64,000 nt of DNA from Mitsuaria sp. GD03876. GTDB taxonomy: Bacteria; Pseudomonadota; Gammaproteobacteria; Burkholderiales; Burkholderiaceae_C. The notes below the pieces were generated by a model that was given only the letters and a program-made list of their open reading frames with translations, had not been told where the DNA came from and searched no databases. Position 1 is the first letter of the stretch; each line of letters begins with the position of its first letter. Positions 20,386 to 31,020 of this stretch are shown here, one piece after another. A program made the translations under genes and the position numbers. Location: contig NZ_JAOCCU010000012.1 in NCBI RefSeq assembly GCF_029840635.1, positions 84,802 through 148,801 on the forward strand. The letters run 5' to 3'.

Positions 20386-20766
20386 TTACTTGAGTTCGAC
20401 CTTGGCGCCGGCTTCTTCCAGCTTCTTCTTGGCGGCTTCGGCGTCGGCCTTGGCGATGCCTTCCTTGACGGGCTTCGGAGCGCCGTCGACCAGGTCCTTG
20501 GCTTCCTTCAGGCCCAGGCCGGTGATTTCGCGAACGGCCTTGATGACCGAGACCTTGTTGGCGCCGGCGTCCGTCAGGACGACGTTGAACTCGGTCTTCT
20601 CTTCGGCGGCGGCAGCGCCACCGGCGGCGGCGCCACCAGCGGCCGGAGCGGCCATCGAAGCGGCGGACACGCCGAACTTCTCTTCAATCGCCTTGACCAG
20701 GTCGTTCAGTTCCAGAACGGTCATGCTGTCCAGGGCAGCCAGGAAAGCGTCTTTGTCGAATGCCAT
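20386..20766 (-). CDS. rplL: 50S ribosomal protein L7/L12
   Basis: 126-residue stalk protein that recruits translation GTPases. The N-terminal dimerisation domain ([18 protein letters not shown]), an Ala/Gly-rich hinge at about residues 39-55, and the C-terminal domain with [20 protein letters not shown] are typical. It follows rplJ by 46 nt. Confidence 0.98.
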   Translation of the reverse strand: MAFDKDAFLAALDSMTVLELNDLVKAIEEKFGVSAASMAAPAAGGAAAGGAAAAEEKTEFNVVLTDAGANKVSVIKAVREITGLGLKEAKDLVDGAPKPVKEGIAKADAEAAKKKLEEAGAKVELK

Positions 20767-20812
20767 GATGGGTTCCTAAATACAGATAAGTTGTGCAGTG
20801 ATGCGTCGTCGA

Positions 20813-21337
20813 TCAGGCCGCGGCAGGAGCTTCGGCCGCGGCTTCGGCGCCGCCGCCCTTCTGCTGAGCCAGGGCAGCCAGCACGGCCGCGGTGCGTTGC
20901 ACCGGCGACTTGAGCAGGCCGGCGATCTGCGACAGCAGGACTTCCTTGGTCGGGACAGCCGCCAGCGCCTTCACGCCGTTGACGTCCAGAGCCTTGCCGC
21001 CGTAGGCACCACCCTTGATGACGAGCTTGTCGTTGGTCTTGGCAAAGTCAGCGATGACTTTGGCAGCCGCGACAGCGTCTTCCGAAAAGCCGTAGATCAG
21101 CGGGCCGACCATGGCGTCCGTTGCAGCCTCGAACGAGGTGCCGGCGACGGCGCGACGGGCCAGGGTGTTCTTCAGCACGTGAAGGTACACACCCTTGGAC
21201 CGCGCTTCGACGCGCAGCTTGTTCAGGGCTTCAACGGTGAGGCCACGGTACTCAGCCAGCGCCAGCGTCTGGGACTTGGCGGCTTGCGCTGCCACGTCGG
21301 ACACGACGGCTGCTTTCTCGTTGCGATTGAGACTCAA
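20813..21337 (-). CDS. rplJ: 50S ribosomal protein L10
   Basis: 174-residue stalk base protein binding 23S rRNA and L7/L12 dimers. [19 protein letters not shown] and [20 protein letters not shown] fit the family. In E. coli the L10-L12 complex represses this operon by binding the rplJ leader; the 289-nt untranslated region before this gene is consistent with that. Confidence 0.98.
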   Translation of the reverse strand: MSLNRNEKAAVVSDVAAQAAKSQTLALAEYRGLTVEALNKLRVEARSKGVYLHVLKNTLARRAVAGTSFEAATDAMVGPLIYGFSEDAVAAAKVIADFAKTNDKLVIKGGAYGGKALDVNGVKALAAVPTKEVLLSQIAGLLKSPVQRTAAVLAALAQQKGGGAEAAAEAPAAA

Positions 21338-21626
21338 GGTCTACTCCTCACATTTCGCCCTCGACGCGATGGCGGACCATCGCCTCTCGGGCACCGGAAT
21401 CAGCGACCTTCTGTCAGGAACCCTCGTGGATGACCACGAATCGAATCCTTTCAGCGGGACCGCCATCTGCGCTGGCCGATGGCCGGAGCCATCGATTAAG
21501 CGAGCCGCCCAGTACATGCGGAGACTCTCGCCAGCGGTCTTGGATGACCTGGCCGGATTGCTCCGGCCAGCCCACCAATTCATCGGCATCGCGCCAGACT
21601 CGCGCGACACCTCGATTGAATGCGCC
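21338..21626 (-). promoter_or_regulatory. rplJ leader, putative L10-L12 autoregulatory region
   Basis: 289 nt between rplA and rplJ. It contains a perfect 9-bp hairpin with a GCAA (GNRA) tetraloop at 21549-21570 on the minus strand (CTGGCCGGA / TCCGGCCAG) with no T-run, so it is structural or a processing site rather than a terminator. The L10 leader role is known from E. coli and inferred here from position. Confidence 0.5.
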
Positions 21627-22334
21627 TTAGGCGGCTGCCGCGGCGTTGATCGTCGCGACGTCCACGCGGGCACCGATGCCCATCGTCGACGACACGGCGA
21701 CCTTGCGCAGGTAGATGCCCTTGCTCGAGGCCGGCTTGGCCTTGTTCAGGGCTTCGACCAGCGCGCGCAGGTTGCCTTCCAGCTTGTCGGTGTCGAACGA
21801 GCGACGGCCGATCGTGCCGTGGATGATGCCGGCCTTGTCGACGCGGAACTGGACCTGGCCAGCCTTGGCGTTCTTGACGGCGGTGGCGACGTCCGGGGTC
21901 ACGGTGCCGACCTTCGGGTTCGGCATCAGGCCGCGCGGGCCCAGGATCTGACCCAGGGTACCGACGATACGCATCGTGTCCGGCGAGGCGATCACGACGT
22001 CGAAGGGCATGTCGCCCGCCTTGACGCGCTCGGCCAGGTCTTCCATGCCGACGACGTCGGCGCCGGCGGCCTTGGCTTCCTCAGCCTTGGCGCCTTGGGC
22101 GAACACGGCGACGCGCTTGGTCTTGCCGATGCCGTTGGGCATCACGACGGCGCCACGGACCACCTGGTCCGACTTCTTGGCGTCGACGCCCAGCTGGATC
22201 GACACGTCAATGGCTTCATCGAACTTGGCGGTGGCGCATTCCTTGACCAGGTTGATCGCGTCGGACAACGCGTACAGCTTGGTCGTTTCCACCTTGCCCT
22301 GCAGGGCTTGTTGACGCTTGGTCAGCTTGGCCAT
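21627..22334 (-). CDS. rplA: 50S ribosomal protein L1
   Basis: 235-residue protein of the mobile L1 stalk at the E site. [15 protein letters not shown] and the conserved [25 protein letters not shown] region (given here in part) identify it. The frame opens at 22400, but MAKLTKRQQ at 22334 is correct and begins 1 nt after the rplK stop, the usual coupled arrangement. In E. coli L1 represses rplK-rplA translation. Confidence 0.98.
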   Translation of the reverse strand: MAKLTKRQQALQGKVETTKLYALSDAINLVKECATAKFDEAIDVSIQLGVDAKKSDQVVRGAVVMPNGIGKTKRVAVFAQGAKAEEAKAAGADVVGMEDLAERVKAGDMPFDVVIASPDTMRIVGTLGQILGPRGLMPNPKVGTVTPDVATAVKNAKAGQVQFRVDKAGIIHGTIGRRSFDTDKLEGNLRALVEALNKAKPASSKGIYLRKVAVSSTMGIGARVDVATINAAAAA

Positions 22335-22335
22335 G

Positions 22336-22767
22336 TCAGACACCTTCCACGATGATGCCCATCGAACGGGCGGAGCCGGCGATGGTACGGACTGCGGCAT
22401 CCATGTCGGCGGCCGTCAGGTCCTTCTGCTTGGTCTTGGCGATCTCTTCCAGCTGGGCGCGGGTCAGCTTGCCGACCTTGTCCAGATGGGGGCGCTGCGA
22501 GCCCTTCTCGATCTTGGCAGCCTTCTTCAGCAGCACGGTCGCCGGGGGCGACTTGATGATGAAGGTGAAGCTCTTGTCCGCGAAGGCGGTGATCACGACG
22601 GGCAGCTTGAGGCCCGGCTCATAGCTCTGCGTCTGGGCGTTGAACGCCTTGCAGAATTCCATGATGTTCAGACCACGCTGACCCAGCGCGGGACCGACCG
22701 GAGGCGACGGGTTCGCCTTGCCAGCCGGGATTTGCAGCTTGATGTAGCCGACAATCTTCTTGGCCAT
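22336..22767 (-). CDS. rplK: 50S ribosomal protein L11
   Basis: 143-residue GTPase-centre protein required for stringent factor activation. [22 protein letters not shown] and the C-terminal [17 protein letters not shown] are canonical. The start at 22767 has AGGAG 6 nt upstream; a longer frame to 22797 lacks homology. 163 nt separate it from nusG. Confidence 0.98.
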   Translation of the reverse strand: MAKKIVGYIKLQIPAGKANPSPPVGPALGQRGLNIMEFCKAFNAQTQSYEPGLKLPVVITAFADKSFTFIIKSPPATVLLKKAAKIEKGSQRPHLDKVGKLTRAQLEEIAKTKQKDLTAADMDAAVRTIAGSARSMGIIVEGV

Positions 22768-22930
22768 GATTTCTCCTGATGGCGCCGCGGCGGCCACGCC
22801 GCTTCGCCTGAGTGCTAACGCAAGGGGCTGGTCAGAGACTTACCCTTGCTCCTCTTGTCCGCCTCTCGTTGCGGACTGGTCACGGAAGGTTGCGCCGGCT
22901 GTCGCCGTCGAGCACCTTCGGGCTCTTGGA

Positions 22931-23515
22931 TCAGACCTTCTCGACCTGGGCGAAGTCCAGCTCGACGGGCGTCGCGCGACCGAAGATCGTGACCGAGACG
23001 CGCAGCTTCGACTTGTCGTAGTTGACTTCCTCGATGCTGCCGTTGAAGTCGGTGAACGGGCCTTCCTTGACGCGGACGATCTCGCCGACGATCCATTCGA
23101 CCTTCGGCTTGGGCTTGTCGACGCCCTCTTGCATCTGGTTGACGATCTTCATGACCTCGGCTTCCGAGATCGGCGCCGGGCGGTTCTTCGCGCCACCGAC
23201 GAAACCGGTGACCTTCGACGTGTGCTTGACCAGGTGCCAGCTGTCGTCGTCCATCACCATCTCGACCAGCACGTAGCCGGGGAAGAAGCGACGCTCGGTG
23301 ACGGCCTTCTTGCCGTTCTTCAGCTCGACCACTTCCTCGGTCGGCACCAGGATGCGGCCGAACTTGTCCTGCATGCCGGCGCGATCGATGCGCTCGCGCA
23401 GGTTGCGCTCGACCGCCTTTTCCATGCCGGAATAGGCGTGCACGACATACCAGCGCTTGGCCGGGCCCGCGGGGGCTGTCGACTCGGTGGCAACGACGTT
23501 TTGATCTTCGCTCAT
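22931..23515 (-). CDS. nusG: Transcription termination/antitermination factor NusG
   Basis: 194-residue factor that binds RNA polymerase and links it to Rho or the ribosome (via S10). The NGN domain begins [19 protein letters not shown], and the C-terminal KOW motif is [22 protein letters not shown]. It carries a slightly longer N-terminal tail than E. coli (181). It follows secE by 22 nt. Confidence 0.98.
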   Translation of the reverse strand: MSEDQNVVATESTAPAGPAKRWYVVHAYSGMEKAVERNLRERIDRAGMQDKFGRILVPTEEVVELKNGKKAVTERRFFPGYVLVEMVMDDDSWHLVKHTSKVTGFVGGAKNRPAPISEAEVMKIVNQMQEGVDKPKPKVEWIVGEIVRVKEGPFTDFNGSIEEVNYDKSKLRVSVTIFGRATPVELDFAQVEKV

Positions 23516-23537
23516 CTCGGTCCCTATCCGTTGCCGC

Positions 23538-23921
23538 TCAGCGCTTCCAACCCAGCACCAGGTCGTACAGCACCCACTCCAGCGTCTTGTCGGTGAGCCA
23601 CAGGAACAGCGCCATCACCACGACGAACGCGAACACGTACAGCGTCATCTGGCCGGCTTCCTTGCGGGTCGGCCAGACCACCTTGCCCACTTCCTTCATC
23701 GAATCCTGACCGTAGGCGATCAGCGACTTGCCGGATTCCGACGTGAAGAACGCGGCGACCGCGGCGACCAGCAAAGCGATCAGCGCGCCCCACTGGACCC
23801 ACGGACCTTGCTTGCTCAGCGCGTAGAACGCCACGATGGCCGCGACCAGCAGCAGCACGGCGCCGGCCAGCTTGACCTTGTCGGCGCCCGTGGTCACGGT
23901 TTCGACTTGAGGATTGGACAT
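23538..23921 (-). CDS. secE: Preprotein translocase subunit SecE
   Basis: 127-residue inner-membrane component of SecYEG. Three hydrophobic segments are visible (about residues 15-35, 41-59 and 94-115), as in the three-helix proteobacterial form, with the conserved cytoplasmic block [15 protein letters not shown]. The frame continues upstream to 24101, but [11 protein letters not shown] at 23921 is the probable start because the extension overlaps the tRNA-Trp side of the gap. It is cotranscribed with nusG. Confidence 0.95.
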   Translation of the reverse strand: MSNPQVETVTTGADKVKLAGAVLLLVAAIVAFYALSKQGPWVQWGALIALLVAAVAAFFTSESGKSLIAYGQDSMKEVGKVVWPTRKEAGQMTLYVFAFVVVMALFLWLTDKTLEWVLYDLVLGWKR

Positions 23922-24071
23922 TGAACTCACTTCCGTGCCGGGGCTCACCACCCCGGCATTTGTTCGCCTGAAAACACTTCTGGCGAACCCACCAGCAGCA
24001 AAGCCCGCCGAGATGACTCCCGCGGGCTTGCCTTGACCACCAGGACCAACGTTCGCGCTATCGCTGATCGT

Positions 24072-24147
24072 TGGCAGGGGCAGAGGGTCTCGAACCCCCA
24101 ACCTTCGGTTTTGGAGACCGACGCTCTGCCAATTGAGCTATGCCCCT
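24072..24147 (-). tRNA. trnW: tRNA-Trp (CCA)
   Basis: 76-nt cloverleaf on the minus strand with acceptor AGGGGCA / TGCCCCT, discriminator G, encoded CCA, anticodon loop CTCCAAA (anticodon CCA) and T-loop GGTTCGAGACC. It lies 17 nt after the second tuf, as is usual in proteobacteria. Confidence 0.97.
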
Positions 24148-24164
24148 GTGGCCTTTGACTTGAA

Positions 24165-25355
<1,191 letters not shown>

Positions 25356-25397
25356 CTTGCGCTCCTGGCGATCAGAAGAAACGGGATAGGAATTTGG

Positions 25398-25472
<75 letters not shown>

Positions 25473-25545
25473 ATCGACACAGGATTGACGACCTTATCAG
25501 CAATCCTGTGTCGAGCTCTCGACACGACAACCTTCAGCTTTCCTT

Positions 25546-25619
25546 TGGAGCGGGAAACGGGAATCGAACCCGTGTCATTAGCTTGGAAGGCTAAGGTTCT
25601 ACCATTGAACTACTCCCGC
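25546..25619 (-). tRNA. trnG: tRNA-Gly (TCC)
   Basis: 74 nt on the minus strand: acceptor GCGGGAG / TTCCCGC (one mismatch-tolerant end), anticodon stem TTAGC / GCTAA around CTTCCAA (anticodon TCC), T-arm GGGTTCGATTCCC, encoded CCA. Confidence 0.95.
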
Positions 25620-25702
25620 CCGGGAGCTTGCCAATTCCAGCTGCCTGAACCGCGAAGCGGGTGTCGATCACCCGCTTCGTTGCTCGTGCATCTGTTTCGC
25701 CT

Positions 25703-25788
25703 TGGTGGAGGAGGCTGGATTCGAACCAGCGTACGCGTTAGCGGGCAGATTTACAGTCTGCTGCCTTTAACCACTCGGCCACCCCTCC
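25703..25788 (-). tRNA. trnY: tRNA-Tyr (GTA)
   Basis: 86-nt class II tRNA on the minus strand with a long variable arm, acceptor GGAGGGG / CTCCTCC (one G-U pair), anticodon stem GCAGA / TCTGC around CTGTAAA (anticodon GTA), T-arm with GGTTCGAATCC and encoded CCA. It is the first gene of the tRNA-tuf-secE unit. Confidence 0.97.
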
Positions 25789-25802
25789 GAGGCGAGCCCA
25801 CG

Positions 25803-25830
25803 ACTATAGCAGCGTTCTTATTTGGCGCAA
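25803..25830 (-). promoter_or_regulatory. Promoter of the tRNA-Tyr/Gly/Thr-tuf unit
   Basis: Minus-strand TTGCGC (25830-25825), 16-bp spacer and TATAGT (25808-25803), 15-20 bp before the tRNA-Tyr 5' end. Typical spacing for a stable-RNA promoter. Confidence 0.7.
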
Positions 25831-25998
25831 ACACTTTTTGCTCCAGGAACCGGGGGCGTGCGATTGGCGCTCCATTGCACTCCCCTCACTGGAATACCTG
25901 ACTCGCCCCGCGAGCACGGACCCGACCCCACCCACCCCGCTTCGCCCCTCGCTGTGTGCCCCAGCGCACGTTCCGGCACGCCGGCACGCGGACCACTC

Positions 25999-26019
25999 GT
26001 AATACCAATTTGCGACCAA
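25999..26019 (-). promoter_or_regulatory. Direct-repeat operator candidate T2
   Basis: Minus-strand TTGGTCGCAAAT then TGGTATTAC: two TGGT half-sites 11 bp apart, the second followed by ATTA. Shares the pattern of the three elements upstream of nagK. Here it is 150 bp upstream of the probable receptor transcription start. Confidence 0.5.
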
Positions 26020-26136
26020 GTGGTCTCATCCGCACGGGGGCCGGATGCCGGAAGACACGCCAGGGCCGGATCGCCCAGACACCGCTGTCCATGCGGGTCG
26101 CGGCGATGCCACAGCAGGGAAAACACGCCCCTTGAA

Positions 26137-26157
26137 CTGGTAGCAAAGTGGCGTTAC
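26137..26157 (+). promoter_or_regulatory. Direct-repeat operator candidate T1
   Basis: CTGGTAGCAAAG then TGGCGTTAC: TGG half-sites 11 bp apart ending in TTA. It ends 8 bp before the TATAGT -10 box, a position where a bound repressor would block polymerase. Confidence 0.55.
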
Positions 26158-26305
26158 CGACCGTTATAGTGGCATGGCATTGGTTGCATTGAGGTGTATT
26201 CGGGGGCGCCAGCTGCATGCCACTCAGCCGTTGGGGTGTCGTGATTTCGGGTGCCAAGTCTTCATCACGGCCACAACTCCCTGGCCACTCGAGGAGCAGT
26301 TCATC

Positions 26306-28945
26306 ATGAAGGTCAACAAGACCCCCATCGCGGCGGCGGTGACGCTGACGCTGTTGAGCGCGGCGTTCGCCGTGCAGGCCCAAGAACAAAAGAAGGATGA
26401 CGGCACCAAGCTGGAACAGGTGGTCGTCACCGGCATCCGCGCGTCGCTGGAGTCGGCGGCCAACATCAAGAAGAACGCCAGCGCCGTCGTCGACGCGGTG
26501 ACCGCCGAGGACGTGGGCAAGCTGCCCGACGCCGACGTCGGCCAGGCCCTGGGCCGCATCCCCGGCATCTCGGTGGGCCGAGCCTTCGGCCAAGGCGCCT
26601 CGGTGTCGATCCGCGGCACCGACCCGCAGATGACCTACACCACGCTGAACGGCCAGACCGTCGCGTCCACCGGCTGGTATGACCAGATGGACATCGACCG
26701 CTCGTTCAACTACTCGCTGCTGCCTTCCGAAATGATCGGCGGCATGGAGGTCTACAAGTCCTCTCAGGCGAACCTGACCGAAGGCGGCATCGGCGGCACG
26801 GTGATCGTCAAGACCCGCAAGCCCCTGGACCTGAAGGCCAACACGGTCTTCGGCAGCGTGCGGTACGGCAACGGCACCATCAGCGACGCGGAGAAGGAAG
26901 CCTCCGGCCTGTACAGCTGGCGCAACGAGGGCCGCACCCTGGGCGTGCTGGTCGCCGCCGGCCTGTCCAAGGGCGACTACATCCGCCGCGGCGTCGAGGC
27001 CGACAGCCGCTGGAACAGCGACGTCGCCCCCACCGCCTTCGTGCAGGAGCGCAAGCGCACCTCGTTCAACGTCGCCCTGCAGGCGCGTCCGGTCGAGGGC
27101 TTTGAGGTCGGCCTGAACCTGCTGAAGCTGAAGCTGGATGCCGACAGCTCCAACTCCAGCGACTACCTGATGCATGACGCGAATTGCGACAAGCGCAATC
27201 CGGATGTCAAGTCGGACTTCAACCCGACCGGCATGTGCCTGCACAGCACGACCACGGCCGCCAACCCGCTGCCGCACAAGTTCTTCCAGGTCTGGGCGCG
27301 CGGCGCCAGCATGGACTCGGAAAGCGCCGTCGCCGACGCCCACTACACCCTGGGCAACGCCAAGTTCGACCTCGTCCTGGGCACGACCAAGGCGGACGGC
27401 GGCACCTCGGCCACCACCAACTACCAGACCGCCGCGTTCGACGGCGCCGCCGGCCCCTTCACGCGGCCGAACTGGCAGGGCACGATCGACGCCTCCGGCA
27501 AGCAGATCCAGATCAATCCGAGCAACAACCAGTCCTGGGGCGTCGGCGCCCTGCCGGCGCAGATGTCGCCGGAAACCTGGGCCACCTCCGCCGGCCCCAA
27601 CAAGGACAAGGAGAAGTTCGGCCAGCTCGACGCCACCTTCGACCTGGACTGGGGCGTCATCAACGCCTTCAAGACCGGCGTGCGCTTCGCCGACCACACC
27701 TTCGAGAAGCGCGCCTATCGCCCGATCTGGAACGCGACGATCACCCCGGTCGCCACCTCCGGCCTGTTCGACGGCTCGGTGAACGTCGGCGGCTGGACGG
27801 TCCCGCGCGCCAACATCGGCGCGATGCTGGCCAACACCAACCGGAACATCGCGGGCTGGGTCGAGGACCGCTCCGGCTATGGCGAGCTGAACGAGAAGAA
27901 CCGTTCGGTCTACGGCATGTTCGAGTTCGAGACCAAGGGCCTGCGCGGCAACTTCGGCGTGCGCTACGTCTCGACCAAGGCCACCAGCACCGGCTACAAG
28001 TTCGACGGCGTGACCCCGGCCGACCAGTACGCTGGTAACCAGAACTGGGCGAAGACCACCACGTCGACCAAGTCGACCTACAACGATGTGCTGCCGAGCA
28101 TCAACCTGGCCTTCGACCTGAAGAGCAACCTGATCCTGCGGGCCACCGCCTCGCAGGCCATCACGCGCCCGAACTTCGCCAACATGTTCGGCGTGACGGT
28201 GTCCGGCTACAACGACGACCGCGCCGGCAACGAGACCTGGACCATCGGCAACATCGGCCTCAAGCCGATGAAGTCGAGCCAGGCCGACATCGGCCTGGAG
28301 TACTACTACGGCCGCGGCAACATGATGTCGGCGACCTACTTCGTCAAGGACATCTCCAACTTCGTCGTCGCCAACGCCACGCCGAACCAGAAGGTCGGCC
28401 TGGTCGATCCCAAGACCGGCGTCGACAACTGGACGGTGCAGAGCTTCCAGAACGCCGGCGGCGGCAAGATCCGCGGGGTGGAACTGCAGGCCAACCACGC
28501 CTTCGGCAACGGCTTCGGCGCGCAGGGCAACTACACCTTCACCGAAGGCAATGCGCCGGCCAGCAGCTACCTGGACCAGCTGAGCCTGTTCACGCAGTCC
28601 TCCAAGCACAACGTGAACCTGGTCGGCTACTACGAGAACGAGCAGTACTACGCCCGCCTGGCCTACAACTGGCGTTCGAAGTACATGATCCGCGAAGGCG
28701 CGTTCTGGTACGGCAACCGCATGCACGATGCCTACGGCACGCTGGACGCCAGCGTGGGCTGGAACATCACCAAGAACCTGCGGCTGTCGTTCGAGGCGAT
28801 CAACCTGACCAAGGAAGACGACGTCCAGTACGGCGCCGCCGCGGCCTCCAACACCGCCATCAAGGATCCGCTGCGCGCCGGCTACCCGGCCTGGAGCTTC
28901 AAGGGCGAGACCACCTATAAGCTGGGCCTGAGCGCCAAGTTCTGA
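26306..28945 (+). CDS. TonB-dependent receptor, carbohydrate type
   Basis: 879-residue outer-membrane transporter. A signal peptide occupies roughly residues 1-26. The plug domain has VVVTGIRASLESAANIKKNA, AEDVGKLPDADVGQALGRIPG and SIRGTDPQMTYTTLNGQ, the hallmarks of the Xanthomonas/Caulobacter-type TonB receptors used for oligosaccharides. The barrel ends in YKLGLSAKF with a terminal Phe as required for BAM recognition. The start at 26306 follows GAGGAGC; the open frame begins earlier at 26174. Facing the nag operon and sharing its operator motif, it probably imports chitooligosaccharides or other GlcNAc-containing glycans. A siderophore substrate is less likely. Confidence 0.9.
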   Translation: MKVNKTPIAAAVTLTLLSAAFAVQAQEQKKDDGTKLEQVVVTGIRASLESAANIKKNASAVVDAVTAEDVGKLPDADVGQALGRIPGISVGRAFGQGASVSIRGTDPQMTYTTLNGQTVASTGWYDQMDIDRSFNYSLLPSEMIGGMEVYKSSQANLTEGGIGGTVIVKTRKPLDLKANTVFGSVRYGNGTISDAEKEASGLYSWRNEGRTLGVLVAAGLSKGDYIRRGVEADSRWNSDVAPTAFVQERKRTSFNVALQARPVEGFEVGLNLLKLKLDADSSNSSDYLMHDANCDKRNPDVKSDFNPTGMCLHSTTTAANPLPHKFFQVWARGASMDSESAVADAHYTLGNAKFDLVLGTTKADGGTSATTNYQTAAFDGAAGPFTRPNWQGTIDASGKQIQINPSNNQSWGVGALPAQMSPETWATSAGPNKDKEKFGQLDATFDLDWGVINAFKTGVRFADHTFEKRAYRPIWNATITPVATSGLFDGSVNVGGWTVPRANIGAMLANTNRNIAGWVEDRSGYGELNEKNRSVYGMFEFETKGLRGNFGVRYVSTKATSTGYKFDGVTPADQYAGNQNWAKTTTSTKSTYNDVLPSINLAFDLKSNLILRATASQAITRPNFANMFGVTVSGYNDDRAGNETWTIGNIGLKPMKSSQADIGLEYYYGRGNMMSATYFVKDISNFVVANATPNQKVGLVDPKTGVDNWTVQSFQNAGGGKIRGVELQANHAFGNGFGAQGNYTFTEGNAPASSYLDQLSLFTQSSKHNVNLVGYYENEQYYARLAYNWRSKYMIREGAFWYGNRMHDAYGTLDASVGWNITKNLRLSFEAINLTKEDDVQYGAAAASNTAIKDPLRAGYPAWSFKGETTYKLGLSAKF

Positions 28946-28967
28946 CCGACGCGGTTGCGTCACCTCG

Positions 28968-28994
28968 AAAGCCCGGCAGCCGCCGGGCTTTTTT
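28968..28994 (+). terminator. Intrinsic terminator of the TonB receptor gene
   Basis: AAGCCCGGC / GCCGGGCTT stem (9 bp) with an AGCC loop and six T. It lies 22 nt past the stop codon, between convergent genes. Confidence 0.9.
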
Positions 28995-29113
28995 CATTGC
29001 GTCGCGTAGCGGCGTAGCGGCGCAGCGACGCCGCCGGGCAGCCAAGCGGCCAAGCAGTCGGGCAGCCCCGCGGACACCAGGCGCCTGGCCTGCCGGCCGG
29101 CGACGCTCGCGGG

Positions 29114-29824
29114 CTAGAAGTCGTAGAAGGTGGTGATGGTCAGCCGGCCCTGGCGCGGGTCGCTGCTGAGCCCCAGGGCGGGGTTCACGATGGCCGAATG
29201 CAGCAGGCTGCCCCGGTAGGCCACCAGGCGGTTGAATCGCGCCGGCAGCATGCCCAGCAGCTCGAAGCAGTCGTCCGAGTCGCTGAAATAACGCGGCGGC
29301 GCCGGGCGGCGCTCCATCTCCGCATAGATCAGGTCACCGTAGCGCTCGCGCCGGTCGGCGGTGATCTGCTGCAGGCCGCTGGCCTTGTGGCGGTAGAAGG
29401 CGGTCCCGCCATGGCGCTCGTCGCAGAGGTAGAGCATCACGGCCATGAAGTGCGGCGTGCTGGCATCGAAATGCGGCACCCGCTGCAGGGGGCCCAGGTC
29501 CTCGGGTGCCACCGTCGTCACCGAGAAGGCGCACGGCGACTTGCGCAGCGGCAGTTCCTCGGGAACGCCGAAGTTCAGCCGGATCAGCGGGTCGAGCAGC
29601 GCCGTCAGGCTTTCGGAATAGGCCGCGGGCACCGGCGCTCGCAACCCGGGATAGCCCTTGCGCTCGTCGGCGCCCGGGCAGCGCTCGAAGCGGGCCTGGC
29701 AGGCGGCCTCGACCAGGGCCTGCGGATCCACGAGGAAATCGTCGATGACGACGACCGGGTGCTCGCCGACCCGCACCGAGCGGATGTCGGGCGGCATGCG
29801 AATGGCGAAGGGATCCGGGGTCAT
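29114..29824 (-). CDS. DUF6445-like protein, possible Fe(II)/2OG oxygenase
   Basis: 236 residues. The sequence has the elements of a double-stranded beta-helix oxygenase: HFD (His118, Asp120), a distal His209 in RGSLLHSAIV and Arg227 in GRLTITTF, matching an HxD...H...R facial triad plus 2-oxoglutarate-binding arginine. Such proteins (DUF6445) recur beside carbohydrate TonB receptors and tryptophan halogenase-like genes, but their substrate is unknown. The frame is open to 30190; I chose the ATG at 29824, since upstream translation is out-of-frame nagX sequence. It lies 38 nt after nagX and is probably the last gene of the operon. Confidence 0.7.
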   Translation of the reverse strand: MTPDPFAIRMPPDIRSVRVGEHPVVVIDDFLVDPQALVEAACQARFERCPGADERKGYPGLRAPVPAAYSESLTALLDPLIRLNFGVPEELPLRKSPCAFSVTTVAPEDLGPLQRVPHFDASTPHFMAVMLYLCDERHGGTAFYRHKASGLQQITADRRERYGDLIYAEMERRPAPPRYFSDSDDCFELLGMLPARFNRLVAYRGSLLHSAIVNPALGLSSDPRQGRLTITTFYDF

Positions 29825-29862
29825 GGACCGGTATTGTGCGGGCGCGGCCCGATCAGATCGGA

Positions 29863-30936
29863 TCAGATCTTCCAGTACCAGCGGCGCCGGTCGAGCTCGC
29901 GCACGATGAGCCACCACACGCCCACGAAGGCCACCGCGAACGCCAGGGACTGGCCCTCCGGGCCGACGATCGGCGCCAGCCAGCCGAAGCCCTGCGCGTA
30001 GAGCGGGCGCATCCAGCCGAAGCCCTCGAGGAACACGGTGCACATCCACGCGCCGGCATAGGCGGCGATCGCGTTGACGCCGAAGCTGCGGAACAGCGCC
30101 GGCGCGCCTTGCCGGTCGATCAGTGCATGCGCGCCCAGCAGGGCCAGCGCGGCCAGGCCGCCCGTCCACAGCACGAAGGACGGGGTCCACAGGTTCTTGT
30201 TGATCGGCATCAGGCCGATGGCGTCGAGCGCGAATCCCGCCGCCGCCGCCAGCAGCCCGATCACCGCCAGCGGCTTGAGCGCGCCGGCGCGCAGCGCCTC
30301 GCCGCAGCGCCAGCCGAACAGCGTCGTGGCCAGCGCGCCGAGCGTGGCGACGATGCCTTCGGGATCATGGCCGAGTCCCGTCGCCGGATCCCATTGATAG
30401 GCATGCGGACCAAGGATCCAGGCGTCGATGCGGCTGGCGATGTTGCCGGCCTTGTCCAGCGGGCCGCCCCACAGCAGCAGCGCGCCGTAGGCGAACAGCA
30501 GCACCGCGATCCAGGCCCGCTGCCCGGCGGCGCGCCACTGGATCGCGATCAGGCCGGTGAGGGCGAAACACAGCCCGATGCGCTGCAGCACGCCGGGGAT
30601 GCGCAGCGCCGGCTTGTCCATCAGCCACCAGGCCAGCGCGTGCAGCACCAGGCCGAGCGCCAGGATCCGCAGCCCACGCTTGACCACCGTGCCGCGCAAG
30701 GCGGCGCCGCCGCCAGCCTCGATCCGCGCGCCCATCGCCAGCGACAGCGACACGCCGACGATGAACAGGAAGAACGGGAACACCAGGTCGGTCGGCGTCC
30801 AGCCGTTCCACTCGGCATGCTCCAGCGGCGCGTAGACATGGCCCCAGTCGCCCGGGTTGTTGACCAGCAGCATCGCGGCCACGGCGAGACCGCGCAGCGC
30901 GTCGACGGACGCGATGCGTTTCGAGGAAGCGTTCAT
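29863..30936 (-). CDS. nagX: NagX-like membrane protein (HGSNAT/DUF5009 family)
   Basis: 357-residue polytopic inner-membrane protein with about ten hydrophobic segments. The N-terminal RIASVDALRGLAVAAMLLVNNPGDW and WTPTDLVFPFFLFIVGVSLSLAM match the family related to heparan-alpha-glucosaminide N-acetyltransferase. In proteobacterial GlcNAc clusters this gene is called nagX and is thought to help amino-sugar acetylation or uptake; the reaction is not proven. It lies downstream of the GH16 gene after a 105-nt gap holding a REP-like element. Confidence 0.85.
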   Translation of the reverse strand: MNASSKRIASVDALRGLAVAAMLLVNNPGDWGHVYAPLEHAEWNGWTPTDLVFPFFLFIVGVSLSLAMGARIEAGGGAALRGTVVKRGLRILALGLVLHALAWWLMDKPALRIPGVLQRIGLCFALTGLIAIQWRAAGQRAWIAVLLFAYGALLLWGGPLDKAGNIASRIDAWILGPHAYQWDPATGLGHDPEGIVATLGALATTLFGWRCGEALRAGALKPLAVIGLLAAAAGFALDAIGLMPINKNLWTPSFVLWTGGLAALALLGAHALIDRQGAPALFRSFGVNAIAAYAGAWMCTVFLEGFGWMRPLYAQGFGWLAPIVGPEGQSLAFAVAFVGVWWLIVRELDRRRWYWKI

Positions 30937-30965
30937 CGGAATGAGGGCAGCTCGGTACTTCGAAG

Positions 30966-31004
30966 CCCCTCTCCCGCACTGCGGGAGAGGGGTTGGGGTG
31001 AGGG
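30966..31004 (-). repeat. REP-like palindromic repeat, copy 1
   Basis: CCCCTCTCCCGC / GCGGGAGAGGGG palindrome (AC/T centre) flanked by GGTTGGGGTGAGGG on the plus strand. Related copies lie at 54399-54436 and 56667-56734. It sits between the GH16 and nagX genes inside one operon, so it may modulate downstream expression. Confidence 0.75.
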
Positions 31005-31020
31005 TAAGGGCGCTCGCTCG

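Larger units (their letters stand above)
25831..26305 (+). promoter_or_regulatory. Upstream region of the TonB receptor gene
   Basis: 475 nt without a gene. A TATAGT -10 box lies at 26165-26170 without a good -35, implying a start near 26177 and a leader of about 129 nt. Two copies of the TGGT-N7-TGG direct-repeat element occur at 25999-26019 and 26137-26157, the latter just upstream of the -10. I see nothing else recognisable here. Confidence 0.5.

Noticed and set aside
26170..26190. TGG/TGG pair spaced 11 bp directly after the receptor -10 box as a further operator.
   Set aside because: It has the spacing but lacks the TGGTA and TTA parts of the element; in GC-rich DNA this match could be chance.
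26306..28945. TonB receptor as a siderophore receptor.
   Set aside because: The N-terminal plug pattern, the adjacent nag operon and shared operator favour carbohydrate uptake; no iron genes or Fur box were seen.
25886..28963. A minus-strand open frame of about 1,000 codons opposite the TonB receptor.
   Set aside because: The plus-strand reading has a signal peptide, plug motifs and terminal Phe; the minus-strand frame is its GC-driven shadow.
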